Shown here: positions 44,254 through 54,087 of the stretch, in pieces
How positions within the stretch are numbered: the stretch's first letter is position 1
Layout of the letters: every line of letters begins with the position of its first letter
Assembly: GCF_001517405.1 (NCBI RefSeq)
Contig: NZ_LN907827.1
Location: 696,616-760,615 of the forward strand
DNA: 64,000 nt
Reading direction: 5' to 3'
From: Duffyella gerundensis
GTDB taxonomy: Bacteria > Pseudomonadota > Gammaproteobacteria > Enterobacterales > Enterobacteriaceae
Program-made: the position numbers and the translations under genes
Notes under the pieces: generated by a model
What the model saw: only the letters and a program-made list of their open reading frames with translations
Database searches by the model: none
Told to the model about the DNA's origin: nothing

Positions 44254-44968
44254 AATCCTGCAGCTCACCGCAGAAGCGGTAACCTTCGCCGTGAATGGTG
44301 GCGATGATTTCTGGCGTATCCGGCGTCGATTCAAAATGCTTACGAATGCGGCGGATAGTGACATCAACCGTACGATCGTGCGGCTTCAGGTCGCGGCCGG
44401 TCATCTTTTTCAGCAGGTCAGCACGAGTCTGAATCTTGCCTGGATTTTCGCAGAAATGCAGCATGGCGCGGAATTCACTGCGCGGCAGCTTGTACTGTTC
44501 GCCCTGCGGGCTGATCAGTGAACGACTGTTAATATCCAGTTCCCAGCCGTTGAATTTATAGCTTTCTACCAGCTTACGCTCTTCGCTGAGCGCGGCGAGG
44601 TTCATGGTGCGCGACAGCAGGTTGCGTGCGCGAATGGTTAATTCGCGGGGATTAAACGGCTTGGTAATGTAGTCGTCGGCGCCAATTTCCAGACCCAGGA
44701 TCTTATCGACTTCGTTGTCGCGTCCAGTCAGGAACATCAGGGCGACATTCTGTTGTTCACGTAATTCACGCGCCAGCAACAGACCATTTTTACCTGGCAG
44801 GTTAATATCCATGATCACCAGGTTTACGTCATTTTCCGTCAGAACCTGATGCATTTCAGCACCGTCTGTAGCTTCGTAAACCATGTAACCTTCAGCCTCA
44901 AAAATACTTTTGAGAGTATTACGAGTTACTAATTCGTCTTCAACGATAAGTATGTGCGGGGTCTGCAT
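44252..44968 (-). CDS. arcA: Two-component response regulator ArcA
   Basis: A 238-residue OmpR-family regulator, the same length as E. coli. The receiver domain (1-120) has the phospho-acceptor Asp in [13 protein letters not shown] and the conserved Lys in [13 protein letters not shown]; the winged-helix output domain covers about 135-235. With ArcB it controls aerobic respiration genes under low oxygen. The ATG at 44968 (MQTPHIL) is chosen over the upstream in-frame ATG at 44995. Confidence 0.97.
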   Translation of the reverse strand: MQTPHILIVEDELVTRNTLKSIFEAEGYMVYEATDGAEMHQVLTENDVNLVIMDINLPGKNGLLLARELREQQNVALMFLTGRDNEVDKILGLEIGADDYITKPFNPRELTIRARNLLSRTMNLAALSEERKLVESYKFNGWELDINSRSLISPQGEQYKLPRSEFRAMLHFCENPGKIQTRADLLKKMTGRDLKPHDRTVDVTIRRIRKHFESTPDTPEIIATIHGEGYRFCGELQD

Positions 44969-45565
44969 GTTTTCGCTACCTAAAATTGCCAACAAAGGGG
45001 GTTTGGACTGACCGGATGGCAGGGTGCTGGAAGATCAGCATACGCTTAGCCGTCATCGGCATACTCATTATGTTTTTGATCCATCGTCCATCAGCGCCAA
45101 CGATATCTTTCGCGATGCGACCCGTCAGGATGGATTCCGCACCGCAATCGCAATGCCTGAATGGATTATATCCTAACGGTATTAACAGCAACATAACAGC
45201 GAAGACTACAACCGCTAAGCATTAAAACAACGCTTCGTTGACGTGTATCAAAGGCAAGTGTAGCACGTTAACACTTCGCTGAAAAACTCTTACCAGAATG
45301 CCGGTTTAGGTCACATTTGTCAGCAAATTGGCAACCTTTTTATTACGCCAGGCCGACATCACATTGATTGTAATTTAACAAATGACAACATACTGAATGA
45401 CAAGCGTTAATGTGCAGTTAACTCGCGTAATTATGTACTGTTGTGCAAACCGGCTGGATGAACCCATTAGTCGACATTCAATACATACGCTTATCAACCT
45501 ACGTGCCTGGCTTGATGCCGCGCGTGTTAACATATCGCATGCCCTTTACCAGGATTCGGATCGCT
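44969..45565. other. Divergent arcA-lasT intergenic region, about 600 bp
   Basis: Long leader and promoter region with no gene I can support. In E. coli the arcA message has a long leader from several promoters, which could explain the size. A weak FNR-like sequence (TTGAT-N4-ATTTA, 45364-45377) is present, but its second half is poor. E. coli yjjY has no recognisable counterpart. Confidence 0.5.
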
Positions 45566-46264
45566 ATGCTTTTTCCTGTTGTTCTCGTTTCGCCCGCCAG
45601 ACCAGAAAATATTGGTGCCGCCGCCCGTGCTATGAAAACCATGGGCTTTACGCAGCTGCGCATTGTCGCCAGTGAGGCGCAGCACGATCCGGCAACCCGC
45701 CGGGTGGCGCATGGCGCGGGCGATATCATTGATAATCTGCAGCATTACGCCACGCTGGCTGATGCGCTGGCCGACATCGATTTTTCGGTGGCAACCACCG
45801 CACGCAGCCGGGCAAAATTTCGCTATTACGCGACGCCGCAGCAGGTTGAAAACATTCTGCTGGAGAAGCAGCAGTGGGTGAGCAGCATGGCGCTGGTGTT
45901 TGGACGTGAAGATAGCGGGTTAACCAATGAGGAACTGGATCAGGTAGATCTGCTGACCGGCATTCCGATGGCGGCTGATTATCCCTCGCTCAATCTCGGT
46001 CAGGCGGTGATGGTTTACTGCTATCAGTTGGCCGCCCTGAATAAAGTGGTGGCGCCAGCAGCAGCACCGGGTGAAGCGGGCCAACTGGCGGCATTGCGTC
46101 AGCGCATTGAGCAGCTGCTGGTTCGGCTGAACGTCAGCGACGATGAAAAAATGGCTGACTGGTTACAGCAGCGACTGGGCGTGCTGGAACAGCGCGACAG
46201 CGCCATGCTACATCGACTGTTACACGATATAGAAAAAAACCTTATAGATAAAAATGCTGGATGA
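45566..46264 (+). CDS. lasT: TrmJ-like tRNA/rRNA methyltransferase LasT
   Basis: A 232-residue SPOUT-family methyltransferase-like protein matching E. coli LasT (228). Motifs: SPARPENIGAAARAMKTMGF near the N-terminus, VFGREDSGLTNEEL, and the knot region PSLNLGQAVMVYCYQL. The RNA target is not established. The ATG at 45566 (MLFPVVLV) is chosen because similarity begins there; the long upstream open frame is not conserved. Confidence 0.92.
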   Translation: MLFPVVLVSPARPENIGAAARAMKTMGFTQLRIVASEAQHDPATRRVAHGAGDIIDNLQHYATLADALADIDFSVATTARSRAKFRYYATPQQVENILLEKQQWVSSMALVFGREDSGLTNEELDQVDLLTGIPMAADYPSLNLGQAVMVYCYQLAALNKVVAPAAAPGEAGQLAALRQRIEQLLVRLNVSDDEKMADWLQQRLGVLEQRDSAMLHRLLHDIEKNLIDKNAG

Positions 46265-46348
46265 TCGCAGGAAAATGGGGCGACTTGCTGCGCTGAGGTC
46301 AGCCCGCAAAAGAAACGGATTGTCGCATGGCGAAACGAGGATGCAGTC

Positions 46349-46377
46349 TCTGATTTTGGCCGCAGCACAAAATCAGA
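46349..46377 (+). terminator. Stem-loop after lasT
   Basis: A 9-bp stem (TCTGATTTT at 46349-46357 with AAAATCAGA at 46369-46377), 11-nt loop, just upstream of the thr promoter. No U-run follows; possible weak lasT terminator. Confidence 0.35.
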
Positions 46378-46383
46378 ATTCCG

Positions 46384-46411
46384 TTGACTTAAATAGCACT
46401 TTGCTTTAATT
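46384..46411 (+). promoter_or_regulatory. thr operon promoter
   Basis: -35 TTGACT (46384-46389), 16-bp spacer, -10 TTAATT (46406-46411). The arrangement is the same as the E. coli thr promoter (TTGACT/TTAACC, from memory). Confidence 0.65.
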
Positions 46412-46451
46412 CTGGAACACAGACAGACATAAAAAGACAGAATAAATCTAC

Positions 46452-46520
46452 ATGCGAAACATCAGCCTGAACATCACAATTATTACCACCACCATTACCA
46501 CAGGTAACGGTGCGGGCTGA
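46452..46520 (+). CDS. thrL: thr operon leader peptide ThrL
   Basis: A 22-residue leader peptide, MRN...GAG, one residue longer than E. coli ThrL. Residues 8-17 are all Thr or Ile, and the peptide holds six Thr and five Ile in total. Ribosome stalling on these codons when charged tRNA-Thr or tRNA-Ile is scarce prevents the attenuator at 46545-46577 from forming. Confidence 0.93.
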   Translation: MRNISLNITIITTTITTGNGAG

Positions 46521-46544
46521 CGCATACCAGAAAAAGAAAAAACT

Positions 46545-46577
46545 AAGCCCGCACCTGAACAGTGCGGGCTTTTTTTT
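46545..46577 (+). terminator. thr operon attenuator
   Basis: A 10-bp GC-rich stem (46545-46554 with 46562-46571), 7-nt loop, followed by a run of T. The upper strand of the stem (GCCCGCAC) can also pair with the GTGCGGGC of the thrL end (46510-46518), the expected antiterminator. Confidence 0.92.
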
Positions 46578-46603
46578 CGGCAAAAATCAGGAGAGTGTTA
46601 ACT

Positions 46604-49066
46604 ATGCGAGTGCTGAAATTCGGCGGAACCTCAGTTGCCAACGCAGAGCGGTTTTTACGCGTTGCCGATATTCTGGAAAGCAACGCCAAACAGGGACAGG
46701 TCGCCACCGTGCTCTCTGCGCCAGCAAAAATCACCAATCACCTGGTGGCGATGATCGAAAAAACCATCAGCGGGCAGGATGCTCAGCCGAATATCAGCGA
46801 TGCGGAGCGCATTTTCTCTGAACTGCTTCAGGGGCTGGCAGAGAGGCAGCCCGGTTTTGAATATGACCGACTCCATACCATCATCGAACTGGAATTCGCC
46901 CAGTTAAAACAGATGCTGCATGGCGTCAGCCTGTTGGGGCAATGCCCGGACAGCATCAACGCTGCCATTATTTGCCGCGGTGAAAAACTCTCTATTGCCA
47001 TTATGGAAGCGCTGCTGCAGGCGCGTGGTCACCAGGTGAGCGTGATCGATCCGGTAGAAAAGCTGCTGGCCGTGGGGCACTATCTGGAATCAACCGTAGA
47101 TATTGCTGAATCCACCCGTCGCATCGCCGCCAGCCATATTCCCGTCACGAACATGATCCTGATGGCGGGCTTTACCGCCGGAAACGAGCGCGGCGAGCTG
47201 GTGGTGTTGGGCCGTAACGGTTCTGACTATTCCGCCGCTGTGCTGGCAGCCTGCCTGCGCGCCGACTGCTGCGAAATTTGGACCGACGTTGATGGCGTTT
47301 ATACCTGCGATCCGCGCCAGGTGCCCGATGCGCGCCTGCTGAAATCGATGTCCTATCAGGAAGCGATGGAGCTCTCCTATTTTGGTGCCAAGGTGTTGCA
47401 TCCGCGCACTATCGCGCCTATCGCCCAGTTTCAAATTCCGTGCCTGATCAAGAACACCGCTAATCCACAGGCGCCAGGCACGCTAATCGGCGGCCAGGGC
47501 GGCGACACCGAAAATCCGGTGAAGGGCATCACCAACCTGAATAATATGGCGATGTTCAACGTCTCTGGTCCCGGCATGAAAGGCATGGTCGGCATGGCTG
47601 CGCGCGTGTTTGCTGCCATGTCGCGCTCCGGCATTTCGGTGGTGCTGATTACCCAATCCTCTTCTGAATACAGCATCAGCTTCTGCGTGCCGCAAAGCGA
47701 TCTGCTGCGTGCGCGCCGCGTGCTGGATGAGGAGTTTTATCTTGAGTTGAAAGATGGCCTGCTGGATCCGCTGGAAGTGATGGAGCAGCTGGCGATCATC
47801 TCGGTAGTCGGCGACGGCATGCGCACGCTACGTGGCATCTCAGCTAAATTCTTTGCGGCGCTGGCGCGCGCCAACATCAACATTGTTGCCATTGCGCAGG
47901 GTTCGTCTGAGCGCTCAATTTCGGTGGTGGTCAGCAACGACGACGTCACCACCGGCGTGCGCGTGGTGCACCAGATGTTGTTCAACACCGATCAGGTGAT
48001 TGAGGTATTTGTGGTTGGCGTTGGCGGCGTTGGTAGCGCGCTGCTCGATCAGCTGCAGCGCCAGCAGGCTTGGCTCAAGCAGAAGCATATCGATCTGCGA
48101 GTGTGCGGCATCGCGAATTCAAAAGCGCTGCTGACCAACGTGCACGGCATCGATTTAAGCAACTGGAAAACCGCGCTGCAGAGCGCTAAAGAGCCGTTCA
48201 ACACCGCGCATCTGACGCGTCTGGTGAAAGAGTATCACCTGCTGAACCCGGTGATTGTTGACTGTACGTCCAGCCAGACGGTGGCCGATCTCTACGCGGA
48301 TTTTCTCGGCAACGGTTTCCACGTGGTAACGCCGAACAAAAAGGCCAACACCTCAAGCTGGGATTACTACCTGCAAATGCGCGCAGCGGCAGAAAAATCG
48401 CGCCGCAAGTTCCTCTATGACACCAACGTCGGTGCCGGCCTGCCGGTGATTGAAAACCTGCAAAACCTGCTTAACGCGGGCGATGAGCTGATCAAGTTCT
48501 CCGGCATTCTCTCCGGCTCGCTGTCGTTTATTTTTGGCAAGCTTGATGAGGGCGTTTCACTCTCGGCCGCTACCGCGCTGGCGCGTGAAATGGGCTTTAC
48601 CGAGCCCGATCCGCGTGACGATCTTTCCGGCATGGATGTGGCGCGCAAGCTGCTGATTCTGGCGCGTGAAGCGGGACACCAGCTGGAGCTCACCGATATT
48701 GAAATTGAGCCGATCCTGCCTGCCGAATTGGCCGCACTGCCGGACGCCGAGAGCTTTATGCAGCGCCTACCGGAGCTGGATGACGCCTTTGCCAGCCGCG
48801 TGGCTCACGCCAGTGCCGAGGGTAAAGTGCTGCGCTTTGTGGGTGTGATTGAAGAGGGCGGCGTTTGCAAAGTGAAGATTGATGCCGTGGACGGTAACGA
48901 TCCGCTCTATAAAGTCAAAAACGGCGAGAATGCGCTGGCGTTTTACAGCCGCTATTATCAGCCGATTCCACTGGTGCTGCGCGGTTATGGCGCGGGCAAC
49001 GATGTTACGGCCGCAGGCGTATTTGCCGATCTGCTGCGTACGCTCTCCTGGAAGTTGGGGATTTAA
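46604..49066 (+). CDS. thrA: Bifunctional aspartokinase I/homoserine dehydrogenase I
   Basis: An 820-residue fusion, the same length as E. coli ThrA. The N-terminal aspartate kinase ([13 protein letters not shown]) covers about 1-250, central ACT domains (about 310-460) bind threonine for feedback inhibition, and the C-terminal homoserine dehydrogenase (about 465-820) has [13 protein letters not shown] for NADPH and VTPNKKAN. The start at 46604 (MRVLKFGG) follows SD CAGGAGAG. It catalyses the first and third steps from aspartate to threonine. Confidence 0.98.
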   Translation: MRVLKFGGTSVANAERFLRVADILESNAKQGQVATVLSAPAKITNHLVAMIEKTISGQDAQPNISDAERIFSELLQGLAERQPGFEYDRLHTIIELEFAQLKQMLHGVSLLGQCPDSINAAIICRGEKLSIAIMEALLQARGHQVSVIDPVEKLLAVGHYLESTVDIAESTRRIAASHIPVTNMILMAGFTAGNERGELVVLGRNGSDYSAAVLAACLRADCCEIWTDVDGVYTCDPRQVPDARLLKSMSYQEAMELSYFGAKVLHPRTIAPIAQFQIPCLIKNTANPQAPGTLIGGQGGDTENPVKGITNLNNMAMFNVSGPGMKGMVGMAARVFAAMSRSGISVVLITQSSSEYSISFCVPQSDLLRARRVLDEEFYLELKDGLLDPLEVMEQLAIISVVGDGMRTLRGISAKFFAALARANINIVAIAQGSSERSISVVVSNDDVTTGVRVVHQMLFNTDQVIEVFVVGVGGVGSALLDQLQRQQAWLKQKHIDLRVCGIANSKALLTNVHGIDLSNWKTALQSAKEPFNTAHLTRLVKEYHLLNPVIVDCTSSQTVADLYADFLGNGFHVVTPNKKANTSSWDYYLQMRAAAEKSRRKFLYDTNVGAGLPVIENLQNLLNAGDELIKFSGILSGSLSFIFGKLDEGVSLSAATALAREMGFTEPDPRDDLSGMDVARKLLILAREAGHQLELTDIEIEPILPAELAALPDAESFMQRLPELDDAFASRVAHASAEGKVLRFVGVIEEGGVCKVKIDAVDGNDPLYKVKNGENALAFYSRYYQPIPLVLRGYGAGNDVTAAGVFADLLRTLSWKLGI

Positions 49067-49068
49067 TC

Positions 49069-49998
49069 ATGGTTAAGATTTATGCACCCGCTTCAATCGG
49101 TAACGTCAGCGTCGGTTTTGACGTACTCGGCGCCGCGGTATCGCCGATAGATGGCACGCTGCTGGGCGATTGCGTCACGGTGGAAGCCGCCGAGCGCTTC
49201 AGCCTGAAAAACAGCGGCCGTTTTGTCAGCAAGTTGCCGACCAACGAACAGGAGAATATTGTTTACCAGTGCTGGACGCGTTTTTGCGAGGCGATTGGTA
49301 AACAGGTGCCGGTGGCCATGACGCTGGAGAAGAACATGCCGATCGGCTCCGGGCTCGGCTCCAGCGCCTGTTCCGTGGTGGCCGGTTTGATGGCGATGAA
49401 CGAACATTGCGGTAAGCCGCTGAACGATACCGAACTGCTGAGCCTGATGGGCGAGCTGGAAGGGCGCATCTCCGGCAGCGTGCATTATGATAACGTCGCG
49501 CCCTGTTTCCTTGGCGGCCTGCAACTGATGCTGGAAGAGAATGGTATCATTAGTCAGGCGGTACCCGCGTTTGATGACTGGCTCTGGGTCATGGCCTATC
49601 CGGGCATCAAAGTCTCCACCGCGGAAGCGCGGGCGATTTTGCCGGCGCAATATCGCAAGGAAGATTGCATCCGCCATGGCCGTTATCTGGCGGGCTTCAT
49701 TCACGCCTGCCATACGCAGCAGCCGCTGCTGGCGGCGAAACTGATGCAGGATGTGATTGCCGAGCCGTATCGCACCAAATTATTACCGGGTTTTGCTGAA
49801 GCACGGCAGGCGGCACAGGATATTGGCGCGCTGGCGTGCGGCATTTCTGGATCCGGCCCAACGCTCTTTGCCGTCTGCAATAACGCCGCAACCGCACAGC
49901 GGATGGCTGACTGGCTCAGCCAGCACTATCTGCAGAATGATGAAGGCTTCGTCCATATCTGCCGTCTTGATACGGCAGGCGCACGTAAACTGGGATAA
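49069..49998 (+). CDS. thrB: Homoserine kinase ThrB
   Basis: A 309-residue GHMP kinase that phosphorylates homoserine. The ATP motif is [13 protein letters not shown] (about residue 90) and the C-terminal [12 protein letters not shown] motif is present. It starts 2 bp after thrA, so translation is coupled. Confidence 0.97.
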   Translation: MVKIYAPASIGNVSVGFDVLGAAVSPIDGTLLGDCVTVEAAERFSLKNSGRFVSKLPTNEQENIVYQCWTRFCEAIGKQVPVAMTLEKNMPIGSGLGSSACSVVAGLMAMNEHCGKPLNDTELLSLMGELEGRISGSVHYDNVAPCFLGGLQLMLEENGIISQAVPAFDDWLWVMAYPGIKVSTAEARAILPAQYRKEDCIRHGRYLAGFIHACHTQQPLLAAKLMQDVIAEPYRTKLLPGFAEARQAAQDIGALACGISGSGPTLFAVCNNAATAQRMADWLSQHYLQNDEGFVHICRLDTAGARKLG

Positions 49999-50001
49999 CC
50001 G

Positions 50002-51285
50002 ATGAAACTCTACAACCTTAAAGATCATAACGAGCAGGTCAGCTTTTCACAGGCGGTAAAACAGGGCCTGGGATCGCAGCAGGGGCTGTTTTTTCCGCTG
50101 GAACTGCCTGAGTTTGAACTGACCGATATCGATGCAATGCTGGAGATGGATTTTGTCACCCGCAGCAGCAAAATTCTTTCTGCCTGGATTGGCGATGAGA
50201 TCAGCGCGCACCAGCTGCAGGAACGCGTGAAAAATGCTTTTGCTTTTCCGGCGCCGGTCGTAAAAGTCAGCGACGATATCGCCTGTCTGGAGCTATTTCA
50301 CGGCCCAACGCTGGCGTTTAAAGATTTTGGCGGCCGTTTTATGGCGCAAATGCTGGCCTATATCAGCGGTGCCGATGAGCAGATCACCATTCTGACCGCC
50401 ACCTCCGGCGATACCGGCGCGGCGGTAGCGCATGCGTTTTACGGCATGGATAACGTGCGCGTGGTGATCCTCTATCCGCAGGGCAAGATCAGCCCGCTGC
50501 AGGAAAAGTTGTTCTGTACGCTTGGCGGCAATATCGAAACCATCGCCATTGACGGTGATTTTGATCGCTGCCAGACGCTGGTGAAGCAGGCGTTTGACGA
50601 TCAGGAACTGCGCCAGACCATCGGCCTGAACTCTGCTAACTCCATTAACATCAGCCGCTTGCTGGCGCAGGTCTGCTACTACTTCGAAGCGGTGGCGCAG
50701 CTGCCGCAGGAGCAGCGTAACCAGCTGGTTATCTCCGTGCCGAGCGGTAACTTTGGTGACTTAACCGCGGGCCTGCTGGCGAAATCGCTGGGTCTGCCGG
50801 TGAAGCGTTTCATCGCTGCCACCAACGCCAACGACACCGTGCCGCGTTTCCTTAAGGGCGGTGAATGGCAGCCAAATCTGACGGTATCGACGCTTTCCAA
50901 CGCGATGGATGTTAGCCAGCCGAATAACTGGCCGCGCGTGGAAGAGCTGTTCCGCCGTAAAACCTGGCGCATGACCGATCTCGCCTATGGCGCCGTGGAT
51001 GATGAAACCACCAAATCCACCATGCGCGAGCTGGCTGAGTTGGGCTATATCTCTGAGCCACACGCGGCGATCGCCTATCGCATGCTGCGTGATCAGCTGC
51101 AGGAAGGGGAGTTTGGTCTGTTCCTCGGCACAGCGCATCCGGCAAAATTCATCGAGAGCGTGGAATCTATTCTCGAGCAAAAGCTGCCGCTGCCGAAAGA
51201 GCTGGCGGAGCGCGCCGATCTGCCGCTGCTGTCGCACAAAATGGCACCAGAATTCGCTGAACTGCGCGCGTTTCTGCTGAAATAA
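50002..51285 (+). CDS. thrC: Threonine synthase ThrC
   Basis: A 427-residue PLP enzyme that converts phosphohomoserine to threonine. The PLP Lys lies in HGPTLAFKDFGGRF and the phosphate loop is VPSGNFGD. Length matches E. coli (428). It is the last gene of the operon, 3 bp after thrB, and is followed by a good terminator. Confidence 0.97.
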   Translation: MKLYNLKDHNEQVSFSQAVKQGLGSQQGLFFPLELPEFELTDIDAMLEMDFVTRSSKILSAWIGDEISAHQLQERVKNAFAFPAPVVKVSDDIACLELFHGPTLAFKDFGGRFMAQMLAYISGADEQITILTATSGDTGAAVAHAFYGMDNVRVVILYPQGKISPLQEKLFCTLGGNIETIAIDGDFDRCQTLVKQAFDDQELRQTIGLNSANSINISRLLAQVCYYFEAVAQLPQEQRNQLVISVPSGNFGDLTAGLLAKSLGLPVKRFIAATNANDTVPRFLKGGEWQPNLTVSTLSNAMDVSQPNNWPRVEELFRRKTWRMTDLAYGAVDDETTKSTMRELAELGYISEPHAAIAYRMLRDQLQEGEFGLFLGTAHPAKFIESVESILEQKLPLPKELAERADLPLLSHKMAPEFAELRAFLLK

Positions 51286-51307
51286 GCGGGAAAAGGTGGA
51301 TTGAACG

Positions 51308-51331
51308 GGGCGCCTGCTGGCGCCCTTTTTT
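51308..51331 (+). terminator. Terminator of the thr operon
   Basis: A 7-bp GC stem (51308-51314 with 51319-51325), 4-nt loop, then six T. Its end touches the stop codon of the convergent yaaA gene. Confidence 0.88.
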
Positions 51332-52106
51332 ATGCCTGTTCGGCGCGACGAAACACCAGTTCGCTGTCATTGCTGGCCGCGGCATCAAAGCGGTAACCGT
51401 CAACGGCAAACGCGGTCAGCCCTTCTGGCGTGGCGATCTGATTCTCAATCACAAAGCGGCTCATTAAACCACGCGCCTTCTTGGCGTAGAAACTGATCAC
51501 TTTATAACGGCCATTTTTCTCATCAAGGAACACTGGCTTAATAATGCGGGCGTTGAGCGACTTCACCTTAACCGCTTTGAAATACTCATCAGAGGCGAGA
51601 TTGATCAGCACGTCATCGCCCTGTGCCGCCAGCGCCGCGTTCAGGGTTTCGGTGATGGTCTCTCCCCAGAAGTGATAGAGATCGTTGCCTGCCGGGTTCG
51701 CCAGCTTGATGCCCATTTCCAGACGATAAGGCTGCATCAAATCGAGTGGGCGCAGCACGCCATACAAACCGGAAAGCATACGCAGATGAGACTGGGCGTA
51801 GCTGAAATCCTGCTCGCTAAACGTCTCTGCCTGCAGGCCTGTATAGACGTCGCCTTTGAAAGCCAGAATGGCCTGACGGGCATTATCAGGCGAGAAGGGC
51901 GGTTGCCAGGCATTAAAGCGTTCGGCGTTGAGCATCGCCAGTTTATCGCTGATGCTCATCAAAGAGGCGATCTGCGCGGGAGAAAGCTGGCGCGCAATAT
52001 CAATCAGCCGTTGTGATTTATCTAACAGTGCGGATTGCGTGAAGGTTTGCGTCGCCAGCGGGCTTTCGAAATCCAGCGTTTTGGCGGGAGAAATCACCAT
52101 TAACAT
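51330..52106 (-). CDS. yaaA: Peroxide stress protein YaaA (DUF328)
   Basis: A 258-residue protein, the same length as E. coli YaaA, which limits free iron and DNA damage under hydrogen peroxide and is controlled there by OxyR. Conserved segments: [40 protein letters not shown] and [10 protein letters not shown]. The ATG at 52106 has SD CAGGAAA; the 32 upstream codons of the open frame lack similarity. yaaJ, its E. coli neighbour, is absent. Confidence 0.94.
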   Translation of the reverse strand: MLMVISPAKTLDFESPLATQTFTQSALLDKSQRLIDIARQLSPAQIASLMSISDKLAMLNAERFNAWQPPFSPDNARQAILAFKGDVYTGLQAETFSEQDFSYAQSHLRMLSGLYGVLRPLDLMQPYRLEMGIKLANPAGNDLYHFWGETITETLNAALAAQGDDVLINLASDEYFKAVKVKSLNARIIKPVFLDEKNGRYKVISFYAKKARGLMSRFVIENQIATPEGLTAFAVDGYRFDAAASNDSELVFRRAEQA

Positions 52107-52309
52107 CGTTTGTTTCCTGCTTAACCCGCTGAATTGCGGAGACAATAAAAAAAATATCCTGCCCGGATGGTAACAAAAAACCGCCGCCGGGTGGCAAATC
52201 AATACTATCAGCGAGGGCTATCATGCTCGCCTTGCGCCGCGGTTTCCCCGTGATATTATCGCAACAGACTTTTTACACCCTCACAGTCTAACTTAAGAGA
52301 ATCACAACC

Positions 52310-53263
52310 ATGACGGACAAACTTACTTCCTTACGTCAGTTCACTACCGTAGTGGCTGACACCGGCGATATTGCCGCGATGAAGCTGTACCAGCCGCAGG
52401 ACGCCACCACCAACCCTTCCCTGATTCTTAACGCCGCGCAGATCCCTGAATATCGCAAGCTGATTGATGAAGCGATCGTCTGGGCGCGCGCGCAGAGCAA
52501 CGATAAAGAAGAGCAGATTCAGTACGCTTCGGACAAGCTGGCCGTCAATATTGGTCTGGAGATTCTTAAGCTGGTGCCGGGCCGCATCTCCACCGAAGTG
52601 GATGCACGCCTGTCTTATGACACCGAAGGCAGCGTTAACAAAGCGCGCAGCCTGATCAAGCTTTACAACGACGCAGGCATCAGCAACGAGCGCATCCTGA
52701 TCAAGCTGGCCTCAACCTGGCAGGGCATTCGTGCGGCTGAGCAGCTGGAAAAAGAGGGCATCAACTGTAACCTGACGCTGCTGTTCTCCTTTGCCCAGGC
52801 GCGTGCCTGCGCCGAAGCGGGCGTGTTTTTAATCTCGCCTTTCGTCGGTCGTATTCTGGATTGGTACAAAGCCAATACCGATAAAAAAGAGTATGCGCCG
52901 CACGAAGATCCAGGCGTGGTTTCTGTCTCTGAAATCTATGAATACTACAAGCAGCACGGCTATGAAACCGTGGTCATGGGCGCCAGCTTCCGTAACGTAG
53001 GCGAAATCATTGAACTGGCGGGCTGCGATCGCCTGACCATTTCTCCGGCGCTGCTGAAAGAGCTGGCAGAGAGCGAAGGCAGCCTGGAGCGTAAACTCTC
53101 CTGGAACGGCGAAGTGCAAGCGCGTCCGGCTAAAATGACCGAGTCGGAGTTCCTGTGGGAACATAATCAGGATCCGATGGCGGTGGATAAACTGGCACAG
53201 GGCATCCGCAATTTTGCCGTTGATCAGGGCAAACTTGAGAAAATGATTGCCGAACTGCTGTAA
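52310..53263 (+). CDS. talB: Transaldolase TalB
   Basis: A 317-residue transaldolase, the same length as E. coli TalB, of the non-oxidative pentose phosphate pathway. The N-terminal signature DATTNPSL and the Schiff-base Lys in [10 protein letters not shown] (about residue 132) are present. SD TAAGAGA. It is followed by a strong terminator. Confidence 0.97.
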   Translation: MTDKLTSLRQFTTVVADTGDIAAMKLYQPQDATTNPSLILNAAQIPEYRKLIDEAIVWARAQSNDKEEQIQYASDKLAVNIGLEILKLVPGRISTEVDARLSYDTEGSVNKARSLIKLYNDAGISNERILIKLASTWQGIRAAEQLEKEGINCNLTLLFSFAQARACAEAGVFLISPFVGRILDWYKANTDKKEYAPHEDPGVVSVSEIYEYYKQHGYETVVMGASFRNVGEIIELAGCDRLTISPALLKELAESEGSLERKLSWNGEVQARPAKMTESEFLWEHNQDPMAVDKLAQGIRNFAVDQGKLEKMIAELL

Positions 53264-53273
53264 ACCGATCGTT

Positions 53274-53301
53274 GTGGCTGCCGCCAGGCGGCCACATTTT
53301 T
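53274..53301 (+). terminator. Terminator of talB
   Basis: A 9-bp stem with one G-T pair (53274-53282 with 53287-53295), 4-nt loop, and a T-run to 53301. Confidence 0.87.
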
Positions 53302-53380
53302 GTCATTTTCATCTACTATTCGCCTTCAGGCGCCTTCTTTTGTTCGCCTCTCTGGCGTCGTCACTAAGTGAATACACCCT

Positions 53381-53968
53381 ATGAACACGTTACGTATTGG
53401 ATTGATCTCCGTCTCAGATCGCGCCAGCAACGGCATCTATCAGGATCAGGGCATCCCTGCGCTGGAAAGCTGGCTGCAAAGCGCGCTGGCCAGCAGCTGG
53501 GAGGTAGAGACGCGGCTGGTGCCCGATGAGCAGTCGCTGATTGAACAGGCGATCTGCGAGCTGGTGGATGAGCGCTTCTGTCATCTGGTTCTGACCACCG
53601 GCGGCACCGGGCCGGCGCGCCGCGATGTGACGCCGGATGCCACGCTGGCAGTGGCCGATCGTGAAATGCCGGGCTTCGGCGAACAGATGCGCCAGATTAG
53701 CCTCAACTTTGTGCCGACCGCTATTTTGTCGCGTCAGGTGGGCGTTATCCGTAAACAGTCGCTGATTATCAATCTGCCAGGCCAGCCGAAATCGATCAAA
53801 GAGACGCTGGAAGGCGTCAAAGATGAGGCGGGTAATACGCGGGTGCACGGAATTTTTGCCAGCGTACCTTACTGTATTCAACTGCTGGATGGCCCTTACG
53901 TGGAGACGCACAGCGCGGTAGTAGCAGCTTTTCGTCCGAAAAGCGCCAGGCGTGAAACAAACCTCTAA
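53381..53968 (+). CDS. mog: Molybdopterin adenylyltransferase Mog
   Basis: A 195-residue protein, the same length as E. coli Mog, which adenylylates molybdopterin before molybdenum insertion. The MoCF signature TTGGTGPARRDVTPDAT and the C-terminal NLPGQPKSI are visible. It has its own promoter region after the talB terminator. Confidence 0.96.
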   Translation: MNTLRIGLISVSDRASNGIYQDQGIPALESWLQSALASSWEVETRLVPDEQSLIEQAICELVDERFCHLVLTTGGTGPARRDVTPDATLAVADREMPGFGEQMRQISLNFVPTAILSRQVGVIRKQSLIINLPGQPKSIKETLEGVKDEAGNTRVHGIFASVPYCIQLLDGPYVETHSAVVAAFRPKSARRETNL

Positions 53969-54087
53969 AAATCCCGTTTTTCAGGCATAAGATGCAGGCT
54001 CGCTGGTGTGGCGGAAAAGTGACGGTATAGTAAGCGCAGCTTTACAGTGCAAACTTACTTTTTTTTGCCTCCGGGAACCTACGCATC

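Noticed and set aside
44986..45225. 79-codon plus-strand open frame upstream of arcA with one hydrophobic stretch
   Set aside because: No good SD, no family similarity, and it overlaps the expected arcA leader; it does not resemble E. coli YjjY.
45364..45377. Possible FNR site in the arcA-lasT region
   Set aside because: Only the left half (TTGAT) is good; the right half matches 3 of 5 bases, which is common by chance in AT-rich sequence.
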